NCBI GenBank assembly: GCA_964036665.1
Contig: OZ038526.1
Coordinates: forward strand, 62,001-126,000
DNA from: Gordius sp. MW1
Taxonomy: Eukaryota; Nematomorpha; Gordioida; Gordea; Gordiidae
Reading direction: 5' to 3'
Length of the DNA: 64,000 nucleotides
Shown: positions 24,381 to 38,894 of the stretch, piece by piece
How the letters are laid out: every line of letters begins with the position of its first letter
Position numbering within the stretch: position 1 is the first letter of the stretch
Notes under the pieces: generated by a model
Databases searched by the model: none
What the model saw: the letters and a program-made list of their open reading frames with translations, nothing else
Told to the model about the DNA's origin: nothing
Made by a program: the position numbers and the translations under genes

Positions 24381-25239
24381 CCGTCTGTGGGATTTTCAAC
24401 ACGATAAAGAAGAAGAAGAAGCGTGAGTGGGCGTGAATTTTTTTTTAATACCACCGTGAGTCGGCGGGCCGTGAATAAAAATTTGGGCCCGCGCCCAACA
24501 TGCATACATAAACACATTGCATACATACATAAATACATTACATGGCCGTGAATAAAAATTTGGGCCCGCGCCCAACATGCATACATACATACATAAACAC
24601 ATTGCATACATACATAAATACATTACATACGTACATACATACCTTAGTACATACATACATACATTGCATACATAAATACATTGCAACATACATAAATACA
24701 TTGTATACATACATATATATGTAGAAGATAGCTATATATAAGGATATTTTGCATATCTAATTCATGGTGGCTAAGAATGATTGTGCCAAATTTATTTTAT
24801 GGATCTTTAAATGTGGTATACACAAATAAATAAATCATTATTTTTACATTTTACACATAATTTTACTTTTATTATTCGTCTTCATCATATTTCGAAGCTA
24901 TATGAAGTCTTAAGTTCAATCTTTTATACCGCCATCTATTATTTGTTTTAATTTAGATTTTTTTTAAGTTAATAATTTTTGATTATAAAGAGAATTACAT
25001 ATTTTTTGTTGAAATTTGCCGATGTATATCTGAAACCATGGTTGTAAGTACTAAATCTTTGATTGAAAAATATGGCCAAAATTATGATGTATTGTAAATT
25101 CTAAGATTCATTGGAGGAAACTAAAAAAACAATGAATAAATGCGTTGTCATAAAATTAAAAATTATGTGAAATTGAACGTATGTTTTACCCAGTAGCGTA
25201 GTGAGGGGGGGGGGATTTATAGATAAACAGAGAAATATT
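24381..25239. repeat. Satellite core, unit 10
   Basis: 859 bp, G10. A private G-to-C change at 24462 (GAGTCGGCGGG) breaks the second 12-bp direct repeat. Confidence 0.95.
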
Positions 25240-27152
25240 AAAAATTTAGACAGAAATTTATCTAATATCCACAAATTTAGACAGAAATTTATAGAATATC
25301 CACAAATTTAGAGAGAAATTTCTAAAGAATCAAAATATTTAGACAGAAATTTATAGAATATCCACAAATTTAGAGAGAAATTTATAAAATCAAAAAATTT
25401 AGACAGAAATTTATAGAATATCCACAAATTTAGAGAGAAATTTATAAAGAATCAAAAAATTTAGACAGAAATTTATAGAATATCCACAAATTTAGACAGA
25501 AATTTACAAAGAATCAAACAATTTAGAAAGAAATTTATAGAATATCCACAAATTTAGACAAAAATTTAAAAATAATCAAAAAATTTAGACAGAAATTTAT
25601 CGAATATCCACAAATTTAGACAGAATTTATAGAATATCCACAAATTTAGAGAGAAATTTATAGAATATCCACAAATTTAGACAGAACTTTATCGAATATC
25701 CACAAATTTCGACAGAAATTTATAGAATTTCCACAAATTTAGACAAAAATTTAAAAATAATCAAAAAATTTAGACAGAAATTTATCGAATATCCACAAAT
25801 TTAGACAGAAATTTATCGAATATCCACAAATTTAGACAGAAATTTATAGAATATTGTCAAATTTAGAGAGAAATTTATAAAGAATCAAAAAATTTAGACA
25901 GAAATTTATAGAATATCCACAAATTTAGACAAAATTAAAAATAATCAAAAAATTTAGACAGAAATTTATAAAAAAAACCACAAATTTAGAGAGAAATTTA
26001 TAGAATATCCACAAATTTAGAGAGAAATTTAAAAATAATCAAAAAAATTTAGACAGAAATTTATCGAATATCCACAAAGTTAGACAGAAATTTATCGAAT
26101 ATCCACAAATTTAGACAGAAATTTATAGAATATCCACAAATTTAGAGAGAAATTTATAAAGAATCAAAAAATTTAGACAGAAATTTATAGAATACACAAA
26201 TTTAGACAAAAATTTAAAAATAATCAACAAATTTAGACAGAAATTTATCGAATATCCACAAATTTAGACAGAAATTTATAGAATATCCACAAATTTAGAG
26301 AGAAATTTATAGAATATCCACAAATTTAGAGAGAAATTTAAAAATAATCAAAAAATTTAGACAGAAATTTATCGAATATCCACAAATTTAAACAGAAATT
26401 TATAGAATATCCACAAATTTAGAGAGAAATTTATAGAATATCCACAAATTTAGACAGAACTTTATCGAATATCCACAAATTTAGACAGAAATTTATAGAA
26501 TATCCACAAATTTAGAGAGAAATTTATAGAATATCCACAAATTTAGAGAGAAATTTAAAAATAATCAAAAAATCTAGACAGAAATTTATCGAATATCCAC
26601 AAATTTAGACAGAAATTTATAGAATATCCACAAATTTAGAGAGAAATTTATAGAATATCCACAAATTTAGACAGAACTTTATCGAATATCCACAAATTTA
26701 GACAGAAATTTATAGAATATCCACAAATTTAGACAGAAATTTATAGAATATCCACAAATTTAGACAGAAATTTATGGAATATCCACAAATTTAGACAGAA
26801 ATTTATCGAATATCCACAAATTTAGACAGAAATTTATAGAATATCCACAAATTCAGACAGAAATTTATGGAATATCCACAAATTTAGACAGAAATTTATA
26901 GAATATTTTCAAATTTAGAGAGAAATAAAGAATCAAAAAATTTAGACAGAAATTTATAGAATATACACAAATTTAGACAAAAATTAAAAATAATCAAAAA
27001 ATTTAGACAGAAATTTATAGAATATCCACAAATTTACACAAAAATATAAAAATAATCAAAAAATTTAGACAGAAATTTATAGAATATCAACAAATTTAGA
27101 CAAAAATTTAAAAATAATCAAAAAATTTAGACAGAAATTTATCGAATATCAA
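25240..27152. repeat. Minisatellite array 10
   Basis: 1913 bp, same type as arrays 1 and 4. Private details are AATCTAGACAG near 26573 and ATGGAATATCCACAAAT at about 26773 where array 1 has ATGGAATATTTACAAAT. It ends with the 251-bp end block. Confidence 0.95.
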
Positions 27153-28011
27153 CCGTCTGTGGGATTTTCAACACGATAAAGAAGAAGAAGAAGCGTGAGT
27201 GGGCGTGAATTTTTTTTTAATACCACCGTGAGTGGGCGGGCCGTGAATAAAAATTTGGGCCCGCGCCCAACATGCATACATAAACACATTGCATACATAC
27301 ATAAATACATTACATGGCCGTGAATAAAAATTTGGGCCCGCGCCCAACATGCATACATACATACATAAACACATTGCATACATACATAAATACATTACAT
27401 ACGTACATACATACCTTAGTACATACATACATACATTGCATACATAAATACATTGCAACATACATAAATACATTGTATACATACATATATATGTAGAAGA
27501 TAGCTATATATAAGGATATTTTGCATATCTAATTCATGGTGGCTAAGAATGATTGTGCCAAATTTATTTTATGGATCTTTAAATGTGGTATACACAAATA
27601 AATAAATCATTATTTTTACATTTTACACATAATTTTACTTTTATTATTCGTCTTCATCATATTTCGAAGCTATATGAAGTCTTAAGTTCAATCTTTTATA
27701 CCGCCATCTATTATTTGTTTTAATTTAGATTTTTTTTAAGTTAATAATTTTTGATTATAAAGAGAATTACATATTTTTTGTTGAAATTTGCCGATGTATA
27801 TCTGAAACCAGGGTTGTAAGTACTAAATCTTTGATTGAAAAATATGGCCAAAATTATGATGTATTGTAAATTCTAAGATTCATTGGAGGAAACTAAAAAA
27901 ACAATGAATAAATGCGTTGTCATAAAATTAAAAATTATGTGAAATTGAACGTATGTTTTACCCAGTAGCGTAGTGAGGGGGGGGGGATTTATAGATAAAC
28001 AGAGAAATATT
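27153..28011. repeat. Satellite core, unit 11
   Basis: 859 bp, G10. T-to-G change at 27811 (AAACCAGGGTTG), shared only with unit 15. Confidence 0.95.
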
Positions 28012-29334
28012 AAAAATTTAGACAGAAATTTATCTAATATCCACAAAACAGAAATTTTTAGAATATCCACAAATTTAGAGAGAAATTTCTAAAGAATCAA
28101 AAAATTTAGACAGAAATTTATAGAATATCCACAAATTTAGACAAAAATTTAAAAATAATCAAAAAATTTAGACAGAAATTTATCGAATATCCACAAATTT
28201 AGACAGAAATTTATAGAATATTGTCAAATTTAGAGAGAAATTTATAAAGAATCAAAAAATTTAGACAGAAATTTATAGAATATCCACAAATTTAGACAAA
28301 ATTAAAAATAATCAAAAAATTTAGACAGAAATTTATAAAAAAACCACAAATTTAGAGAGAAATTTATAGAATATCCACAAATTTAGAGAGAAATTTAAAA
28401 ATAATCAAAAAAATTTAGACAGAAATTTATCGAATATCCACAAAGTTAGACAGAAATTTATCGAATATCCACAAATTTAGACAGAAATTTATAGAATATC
28501 CACAAATTTAGAGAGAAATTTATAAAGAATCAAAAAATTTAGACAGAAATTTATAGAATATCCACAAATTTAGACAAAAATTTAAAAATAATCAACATAT
28601 TTAGACAGAAATTTATCGAATATCCACAAATTTAGACAGAAATTTATAGAATATCCACAAATTTAGAGAGAAATTTATAGAATATCCACAAATTTAGAGA
28701 GAAATTTAAAAATAATCAAAAAATTTAGACAGAAATTTATCGAATATCCACAAATTTAGACAGAAATTTATAGAATATCCACAAATTTAGACAGAAATTT
28801 ATAGAATATCCACAAATTTAGACAGAACTTTATCGAATATCCACAAATTTAGACAGAAATTTATAGAATATCCACAAATTTAGAGAGAAATTTATAGAAT
28901 ATCCACAAATTTAGACAAAAATTTAAAAATAATCAAAAAATTTAGACAGAAATTTATGGAATATCCACAAATTTTGACAGAAATTTATGGAATATCCACA
29001 AATTTTGACAGAAATTTATAGAATATTTTCAAATTTAGAGAGAAATAAAGAATCAAAAAATTTAGACAGAAATTTATAGAATATACACAAATTTAGACAA
29101 AAATTAAAAATAATCAAAAAATTTAGACAGAAATTTATAGAATATCCACAAATTTACACAAAAATATAAAAATAATCAAAAAATTTAGACAGAAATTTAT
29201 AGAATATCCACCAATTTAGACAAAAATTTAAAAATAATCAAAAAATTTAGACAGAAATTTATCGAATATCAACAAATTTAGACAAAAATTTAAAAATAAT
29301 CAAAAAATTTAGACAGAAATTTATCGAATATCAA
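28012..29334. repeat. Minisatellite array 11
   Basis: 1323 bp. Shortened left junction CCACAAAACAG. ATGGAATATCCACAAATTTTGACAG is present twice in tandem near 28956-28998. It ends with the 313-bp end block. Compared with array 15 it has one 31-bp monomer more near 28670-28711 and one fewer near 28830. Confidence 0.95.
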
Positions 29335-30194
29335 CCGTCTGTGGGATTTTCAACACGATAAAGAAGAAGAAGAAGCGTGAGTGGGCGTGAATTTTTTTTT
29401 AATACCACCGTGAGTGGGCGGGCCGTGAATAAAAATTTGGGCCCGCGCCCAACATGCATACATAAACACATTGCATACATACATAAATACATTACATGGC
29501 CGTGAATAAAAATTTGGGCCCGCGCCCAACATGCATACATACATACATAAACACATTGCATACATACATAAATACATTACATACGTACATACATACCTTA
29601 GTACATACATACATACATTGCATACATAAATACATTGCAACATACATAAATACATTGTATACATACATATATATGTAGAAGATAGCTATATATAAGGATA
29701 TTTTGCATATCTAATTCATGGTGGCTAAGAATGATTGTGCCAAATTTATTTTATGGATCTTTAAATGTGGTATACACAAATAAATAAATCATTATTTTTA
29801 CATTTTACACATAATTTTACTTTTATTATTCGTCTTCATCATATTTCGAAGCTATATGAAGTCTTAAGTTCAATCTTTTATACCGCCATCTATTATTTTT
29901 TTTAATTTAGATTTTTTTTAAGTTAATAATTTTTGATTATAAAGAGAATTACATATTTTTTGTTGAAATTTGCCGATGTATATCTGAAACCATGGTTGTA
30001 AGTACTAAATCTTTGATTGAAAAATATGGCCAAAATTATGATGTATTGTAAATTCTAAGATTCATTGGAGGAAACTAAAAAAACAATGAATAAATGCGTT
30101 GTCATAAAATTAAAAATTATGTGAAATTGAACGTATGTTTTACCCAGTAGCGTAGTGAGGGGGGGGGGGATTTATAGATAAACAGAGAAATATT
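29335..30194. repeat. Satellite core, unit 12
   Basis: 860 bp, G11. G-to-T change at 29899 (TATTATTTTTTTTAATTT), shared only with unit 16. Confidence 0.95.
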
Positions 30195-31331
30195 AAAAAT
30201 TTAGACAGAAATTTATCTAATATCCACAAAACAGAAATTTTTAGAATATCCACAAATTTAGAGAGAAATTTCTAAAGAATCAAAATATTTAGACAGAAAT
30301 TTATAGAATATCCACAAATTTAGACAAAAATTTAAAAATAATCAAAAAATTTAGACAGAAATTTATCGAATATCCACAAATTTAGACAGAAATTTATAGA
30401 ATATTGTCAAATTTAGAGAGAAATTTATAAAGAATCAAAAAATTTAGACAGAAATTTATAGAATATCCACAAATTTAGACAAAATTAAAAATAATCAAAA
30501 AATTTAGACAGAAATTTATAAAAAAACCACAAATTTAGAGAGAAATTTATAGAATATCCACAAATTTAGAGACAAATTTAAAAATAATCAAAAAAATTTA
30601 GACAGAAATTTATCGAATATCCACAAAGTTAGACAGAAATTTATCGAATATCCACAAATTTAGACAGAAATTTATAGAATATCCACAAATTTAGAGAGAA
30701 ATTTATAAAGAATCAAAAAATTTAGACAGAAATTTATAGAATATCCACAAATTTAGACAAAAATTTAAAAATAATCAACATATTTAGACAGAAATTTATC
30801 GAATATCCACAAATTTAGACAGAAATTTATAGAATATCCACAAATTTAGAGAGAAATTTATAGAATATCCACAAATTTAGAGAGAAATTTAAAAATAATC
30901 AAAAAATTTAGACAGAAATTTATAGAATATCCACAAATTTAGACAAAAATTTAAATATAATCAAAAAATTCAGACAGAAATTTATGGAATATCCACAAAT
31001 TTTGACAGAAATTTATAGAATATTTTCAAATTTAGAGAGAAATAAAGAATCAAAAAATTTAGACAGAAATTTATAGAATATACACAAATTTAGACAAAAA
31101 TTAAAAATAAAAAAAAAATTTAGACAGAAATTTATAGAATATCCACAAATTTACACAAAAATATAAAAATAATCAAAAAATTTAGACAGAAATTTATAGA
31201 ATATCCACCAATTTAGACAAAAATTTAAAAATAATCAAAAAATTTAGACAGAAATTTATCGAATATCAACAAATTTAGACAAAAATTTAAAAATAATCAA
31301 AAAATTTAGACAGAAATTTATCGAATATCAA
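30195..31331. repeat. Minisatellite array 12
   Basis: 1137 bp. Shortened left junction CCACAAAACAG. Private to this array and array 16: GAGACAAATTT, TTTAAATATAATC, and an A-rich AAATAAAAAAAAAATT in place of AAATAATCAAAAAATT. It ends with the 313-bp end block. Confidence 0.95.
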
Positions 31332-32188
31332 CCGTCTGTGGGATTTTCAACACGATAAAGAAGAAGAAGAAGCGTGAGTGGGCGTGAATTTTTTTTTAAT
31401 ACCACCGTGAGTGGGCGGGCCGTGAATAAAAATTTGGGCCCGCGCCCAACATGCATACATAAACACATTGCATACATACATAAATACATTACATGGCCGT
31501 GAATAAAAATTTGGGCCCGCGACAACATGCATACATACATACATAAACACATTGCATACATACATAAATACATTACATACGTACATACATACCTTAGTAC
31601 ATACATACATACATTGCATACATAAATACATTGCAACATACATAAATACATTGTATACATACATATATATGTAGAAGATAGCTATATATAAGGATATTTT
31701 GCATATCTAATTCATGGTGGCTAAGAATGATTGTGCCAAATTTATTTTATGGATCTTTAAATGTGGTATACACAAATAAATAAATCATTATTTTTACATT
31801 TTACACATAATTTTACTTTTATTATTCGTCTTCATCATATTTCGAAGCTATATGAAGTCTTAAGTTCAATCTTTTATACCGCCATCTATTATTTGTTTTA
31901 ATTTAGATTTTTTTTAAGTTAATAATTTTTGATTATAAAGAGAATTACATATTTTTTGTTGAAATTTGCCGATGTATATCTGAAACCATGGTTGTAAGTA
32001 CTAAATCTTTGATTGAAAAATATGGCCAAAATTATGATGTATTGTAAATTCTAAGATTCATTGGAGGAAACTAAAAAAACAATGAATAAATGCGTTGTCA
32101 TAAAATTAAAAATTATGTGAAATTGAACGTATGTTTTACCCAGTAGCGTAGTGAGGGGGGGGGATTTATAGATAAACAGAGAAATATT
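31332..32188. repeat. Satellite core, unit 13
   Basis: 857 bp, G9. The second hairpin copy is damaged at about 31520-31523 (GCGACAAC, net loss of one base), shared only with unit 17. Confidence 0.95.
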
Positions 32189-33853
32189 AAAAATTTAGAC
32201 AGAAATTTATCTAATATCCACAAATTTAGACAGAAATTTATAGAATATCCACAAATTTAGAGAGAAATTTCTAAAGAATCAAAATATTTAGACAGAAATT
32301 TATAGAATATCCACAAATTTAGAGAGAAATTTATAAAATCAAAAAATTTAGACAGAAATTTATAGAATATCCACAAATTTAGAGAGAAATTTATAAAGAA
32401 TCAAAAAATTTAGACAGAAATTTATAGAATATCCACAAATTTAGACAGAAATTTACAAAGAATCAAACAATTTAGAAAGAAATTTATAGAATATCCACAA
32501 ATTTAGACAAAAATTTAAAAATAATCAAAAAATTTAGACAGAAATTTATCGAATATCCACAAATTTAGACAGAATTTATAGAATATCCACAAATTTAGAG
32601 AGAAATTTATAGAATATCCACAAATTTAGACAGAACTTTATCGAATATCCACAAATTTCGACAGAAATTTATAGAATTTCCACAAATTTAGACAAAAATT
32701 TAAAAATAATCAAAAAATTTAGACAGAAATTTATCGAATATCCACAAATTTAGACAGAAATTTATAGAATATTGTCAAATTTAGAGAGAAATTTATAAAG
32801 AATCAAAAAATTTAGACAGAAATTTATAGAATATCCACAAATTTAGACAAAATTAAAAATAATCAAAAAATTTAGACAGAAATTTATAAAAAAAACCACA
32901 AATTTAGAGAGAAATTTATAGAATATCCACAAATTTAGAGAGAAATTTAAAAATAATCAAAAAAATTTAGACAGAAATTTATCGAATATCCACAAAGTTA
33001 GACAGAAATTTATCGAATATCCACAAATTTAGACAGAAATTTATAGAATATCCACAAATTTAGAGAGAAATTTATAAAGAATCAAAAAATTTAGACAGAA
33101 ATTTATAGAATACACAAATTTAGACAAAAATTTAAAAATAATCAACAAATTTAGACAGAAATTTATCGAATATCCACAAATTTAGACAGAAATTTATAGA
33201 ATATCCACAAATTTAGAGAGAAATTTATAGAATATCCACAAATTTAGAGAGAAATTTAAAAATAATCAAAAAATTTAGACAGAAATTTATCGAATATCCA
33301 CAAATTTAAACAGAAATTTATAGAATATCCACAAATTTAGAGAGAAATTTATAGAATATCCACAAATTTAGACAGAACTTTATCGAATATCCACAAATTT
33401 AGACAGAAATTTATAGAATATCCACAAATTTAGACAGAAATTTATAGAATATCCACAAATTTAGACAAAAATTTAAAAATAATCAAAAAATTCAGACAAA
33501 AATTTATGGAATATCCACAAATTTAGACAGAAATTTATAGAATATTTTCAAATTTAGAGAGAAATAAAGAATCAAAAAATTTAGACAGAAATTTATAGAA
33601 TATACACAAATTTAGACAAAAATTAAAAATAATCAAAAAATTTAGACAGAAATTTATAGAATATCCACAAATTTACACAAAAATATAAAAATAATCAAAA
33701 AATTTAGACAGAAATTTATAGAATATCCACCAATTTAGACAAAAATTTAAAAATAATCAAAAAATTTAGACAGAAATTTATCGAATATCAACAAATTTAG
33801 ACAAAAATTTAAAAATAATCAAAAAATTTAGACAGAAATTTATCGAATATCAA
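32189..33853. repeat. Minisatellite array 13
   Basis: 1665 bp. Resembles array 1 in its left half (TTACAAAGAATCAAACAATTT, GACAGAATTTATAG, TTTCGACAG), but has one TATCGAATATCC monomer fewer before AATATTGTC. It ends with TTCAGACAAAAATTTATGG and the 313-bp end block. Confidence 0.95.
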
Positions 33854-34710
33854 CCGTCTGTGGGATTTTCAACACGATAAAGAAGAAGAAGAAGCGTGAG
33901 TGGGCGTGAATTTTTTTTTAATACCACCGTGAGTGGGCGGGCCGTGAATAAAAATTTGGGCCCGCGCCCAACATGCATACATAAACACATTGCATACATA
34001 CATAAATACATTCCATGGCCGTGAATAAAAATTTGGGCCCGCGCCCAACATGCATACATACATACATAAACACATTGCATACATACATAAATACATTACA
34101 TACGTACATACATACCTTAGTACATACATACATACATTGCATACATAAATACATTGCAACATACATAAATACATTGTATACATACATATATATGTAGAAG
34201 ATAGCTATATATAAGGATATTTTGCATATCTAATTCATGGTGGCTAAGAATGATTGTGCCAAATTTATTTTATGGATCTTTAAATGTGGTATACACAAAT
34301 AAATAAATCATTATTTTTACATTTTACACATAATTTTACTTTTATTATTCGTCTTCATCATATTTCGAAGCTATATGAAGTCTTAAGTTCAATCTTTTAT
34401 ACCGCCATCTATTATTTGTTTTAATTTAGATTTTTTTTAAGTTAATAATTTTTGATTATAAAGAGAATTACATATTTTTTGTTGAAATTTGCCGATGTAT
34501 ATCTGAAACCATGGTTGTAAGTACTAAATCTTTGATTGAAAAATATGGCCAAAATTATGATGTATTGTAAATTCTAAGATTCATTGGAGGAAACTAAAAA
34601 AACAATGAATAAATGCGTTGTCATAAAATTAAAAATTATGTGAAATTGAACGTATGTTTTACCCAGTAGCTTAGTGAGGGGGGGGATTTATAGATAAACA
34701 GAGAAATATT
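33854..34710. repeat. Satellite core, unit 14
   Basis: 857 bp, G8. A-to-C at 34013 (ATTCCATGG) and G-to-T at 34671 (AGCTTAGTGAG), both shared only with unit 18. Confidence 0.95.
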
Positions 34711-35852
34711 AAAAATTTAGACAGAAATTTATCTAATATCCACAAATTTAGACAGAAATTTATAGAATATCCACAAATTTAGAGAGAAATTTCTAAAGAA
34801 TCAAAATATTTAGACAGAAATTTATAGAATATCCACAAATTTAGACAAAATTAAAAATAATCAAAAAATTTAGACAGAAATTTATAAAAAAACCACAAAT
34901 TTAGAGAGAAATTTATAGAATATCCACAAATTTAGAGAGAAATTTAAAAATAATCAAAAAAATTTAGACAGAAATTTATCGAATATCCACAAAGTTAGAC
35001 AGAAATTTATCGAATATCCACAAATTTAGACAGAAATTTATAGAATATCCACAAATTTAGAGAGAAATTTATAAAGAATCAAAAAATTTAGACAGAAATT
35101 TATAGAATATCCACAAATTTAGACAAAAATTTAAAAATAATCAACATATTTAGACAGAAATTTATCGAATATCCACAAATTTAGACAGAAATTTATAGAA
35201 TATCCACAAATTTAGAGAGAAATTTATAGAATATCCACAAATTTAGAGAGAAATTTAAAAATAATCAAAAAATTTAGACAGAAATTTATCGAATATCCAC
35301 AAATTTAGACAGAAATTTATAGAATATCCACAAATTTAGAGAGAAATTTATAGAATATCCACAAATTTAGACAGAACTTTATCGAATATCCACAAATTTA
35401 GACAGAAATTTATAGAATATCCACAAATTTAGACAGAAATTTATAGAATATCCACAAATTTAGACAAAAATTTAAAAATAATCAAAAAATTCAGACAGAA
35501 ATTTATGGAATATCCACAAATTTTGACAGAAATTTATAGAATATTTTCAAATTTAGAGAGAAATAAAGAATCAAAAAATTTAGACAGAAATTTATAGAAT
35601 ATACACAAATTTAGACAAAAATTAAAAATAATCAAAAAATTTAGACAGAAATTTATAGAATATCCACAAATTTACACAAAAATATAAAAATAATCAAAAA
35701 ATTTAGACAGAAATTTATAGAATATCCACCAATTTAGACAAAAATTTAAAAATAATCAAAAAATTTAGACAGAAATTTATCGAATATCAACAAATTTAGA
35801 CAAAAATTTAAAAATAATCAAAAAATTTAGACAGAAATTTATCGAATATCAA
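34711..35852. repeat. Minisatellite array 14
   Basis: 1142 bp. After the left block it passes directly to GACAAAATTAAAAATAATC and an A7 monomer, so the TTTCGACAG and AATATTGTC section of longer arrays is missing. It ends with the 313-bp end block. Confidence 0.95.
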
Positions 35853-36711
35853 CCGTCTGTGGGATTTTCAACACGATAAAGAAGAAGAAGAAGCGTGAGT
35901 GGGCGTGAATTTTTTTTTAATACCACCGTGAGTGGGCGGGCCGTGAATAAAAATTTGGGCCCGCGCCCAACATGCATACATAAACACATTGCATACATAC
36001 ATAAATACATTACATGGCCGTTAATAAAAATTTGGGCCCGCGCCCAACATGCATACATACATACATAAACACATTGCATACATACATAAATACATTACAT
36101 ACGTACATACATACCTTAGTACATACATACATACATTGCATACATAAATACATTGCAACATACATAAATACATTGTATACATACATATATATGTAGAAGA
36201 TAGCTATATATAAGGATATTTTGCATATCTAATTCATGGTGGCTAAGAATGATTGTGCCAAATTTATTTTATGGATCTTTAAATGTGGTATACACAAATA
36301 AATAAATCATTATTTTTACATTTTACACATAATTTTACTTTTATTATTCGTCTTCATCATATTTCGAAGCTATATGAAGTCTTAAGTTCAATCTTTTATA
36401 CCGCCATCTATTATTTGTTTTAATTTAGATTTTTTTTAAGTTAATAATTTTTGATTATAAAGAGAATTACATATTTTTTGTTGAAATTTGCCGATGTATA
36501 TCTGAAACCAGGGTTGTAAGTACTAAATCTTTGATTGAAAAATATGGCCAAAATTATGATGTATTGTAAATTCTAAGATTCATTGGAGGAAACTAAAAAA
36601 ACAATGAATAAATGCGTTGTCATAAAATTAAAAATTATGTGAAATTGAACGTATGTTTTACCCAGTAGCGTAGTGAGGGGGGGGGGATTTATAGATAAAC
36701 AGAGAAATATT
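35853..36711. repeat. Satellite core, unit 15
   Basis: 859 bp, G10. Has the AAACCAGGGTTG variant (36511) of unit 11, plus a private G-to-T at 36022 (GCCGTTAATAAA) in the second hairpin segment. Confidence 0.95.
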
Positions 36712-38034
36712 AAAAATTTAGACAGAAATTTATCTAATATCCACAAAACAGAAATTTTTAGAATATCCACAAATTTAGAGAGAAATTTCTAAAGAATCAA
36801 AAAATTTAGACAGAAATTTATAGAATATCCACAAATTTAGACAAAAATTTAAAAATAATCAAAAAATTTAGACAGAAATTTATCGAATATCCACAAATTT
36901 AGACAGAAATTTATAGAATATTGTCAAATTTAGAGAGAAATTTATAAAGAATCAAAAAATTTAGACAGAAATTTATAGAATATCCACAAATTTAGACAAA
37001 ATTAAAAATAATCAAAAAATTTAGACAGAAATTTATAAAAAAACCACAAATTTAGAGAGAAATTTATAGAATATCCACAAATTTAGAGAGAAATTTAAAA
37101 ATAATCAAAAAAATTTAGACAGAAATTTATCGAATATCCACAAAGTTAGACAGAAATTTATCGAATATCCACAAATTTAGACAGAAATTTATAGAATATC
37201 CACAAATTTAGAGAGAAATTTATAAAGAATCAAAAAATTTAGACAGAAATTTATAGAATATCCACAAATTTAGACAAAAATTTAAAAATAATCAACATAT
37301 TTAGACAGAAATTTATCGAATATCCACAAATTTAGACAGAAATTTATAGAATATCCACAAATTTAGAGAGAAATTTAAAAATAATCAAAAAATTTAGACA
37401 GAAATTTATCGAATATCCACAAATTTAGACAGAAATTTATAGAATATCCACAAATTTAGACAGAAATTTATAGAATATCCACAAATTTAGACAGAACTTT
37501 ATCGAATATCCACAAATTTAGACAGAACTTTATCGAATATCCACAAATTTAGACAGAAATTTATAGAATATCCACAAATTTAGAGAGAAATTTATAGAAT
37601 ATCCACAAATTTAGACAAAAATTTAAAAATAATCAAAAAATTTAGACAGAAATTTATGGAATATCCACAAATTTTGACAGAAATTTATGGAATATCCACA
37701 AATTTTGACAGAAATTTATAGAATATTTTCAAATTTAGAGAGAAATAAAGAATCAAAAAATTTAGACAGAAATTTATAGAATATACACAAATTTAGACAA
37801 AAATTAAAAATAATCAAAAAATTTAGACAGAAATTTATAGAATATCCACAAATTTACACAAAAATATAAAAATAATCAAAAAATTTAGACAGAAATTTAT
37901 AGAATATCCACCAATTTAGACAAAAATTTAAAAATAATCAAAAAATTTAGACAGAAATTTATCGAATATCAACAAATTTAGACAAAAATTTAAAAATAAT
38001 CAAAAAATTTAGACAGAAATTTATCGAATATCAA
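36712..38034. repeat. Minisatellite array 15
   Basis: 1323 bp, the same as array 11, but reached by compensation. One AGAGAG monomer (31 bp) is missing before about 37381, and one GACAGAACTTTATCG monomer (31 bp) is doubled at about 37490-37550. Confidence 0.95.
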
Positions 38035-38894
38035 CCGTCTGTGGGATTTTCAACACGATAAAGAAGAAGAAGAAGCGTGAGTGGGCGTGAATTTTTTTTT
38101 AATACCACCGTGAGTGGGCGGGCCGTGAATAAAAATTTGGGCCCGCGCCCAACATGCATACATAAACACATTGCATACATACATAAATACATTACATGGC
38201 CGTGAATAAAAATTTGGGCCCGCGCCCAACATGCATACATACATACATAAACACATTGCATACATACATAAATACATTACATACGTACATACATACCTTA
38301 GTACATACATACATACATTGCATACATAAATACATTGCAACATACATAAATACATTGTATACATACATATATATGTAGAAGATAGCTATATATAAGGATA
38401 TTTTGCATATCTAATTCATGGTGGCTAAGAATGATTGTGCCAAATTTATTTTATGGATCTTTAAATGTGGTATACACAAATAAATAAATCATTATTTTTA
38501 CATTTTACACATAATTTTACTTTTATTATTCGTCTTCATCATATTTCGAAGCTATATGAAGTCTTAAGTTCAATCTTTTATACCGCCATCTATTATTTTT
38601 TTTAATTTAGATTTTTTTTAAGTTAATAATTTTTGATTATAAAGAGAATTACATATTTTTTGTTGAAATTTGCCGATGTATATCTGAAACCATGGTTGTA
38701 AGTACTAAATCTTTGATTGAAAAATATGGCCAAAATTATGATGTATTGTAAATTCTAAGATTCATTGGAGGAAACTAAAAAAACAATGAATAAATGCGTT
38801 GTCATAAAATTAAAAATTATGTGAAATTGAACGTATGTTTTACCCAGTAGCGTAGTGAGGGGGGGGGGGATTTATAGATAAACAGAGAAATATT
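38035..38894. repeat. Satellite core, unit 16
   Basis: 860 bp, G11. Copy of unit 12, including the T at 38599. Confidence 0.95.

Larger units (their letters stand above)
27149..35848. repeat. 8.7-kb four-unit block, copy A (units 11-14)
   Basis: Four successive units of 2182, 1997, 2522 and 1999 bp. The same series of lengths follows immediately in copy B. Private variants, each repeated exactly 8,700 bp later, are at 27811, 29899, 31521, 34013 and 34671. Array variants repeated likewise are near 30572 (GAGACAAATTT), 30953 (TTTAAATATAATC) and 31108 (AAATAAAAAAAAAATT). Block limits are placed at core starts for convenience. The true junction lies within identical core sequence. Confidence 0.93.

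Noticed and set aside
27873-28070. 65-residue minus-strand open frame in units 11 and 15
   Set aside because: It spans the core end, the poly-G tract and the first monomers. It appears only where the poly-G length and a short deletion happen to open the frame.
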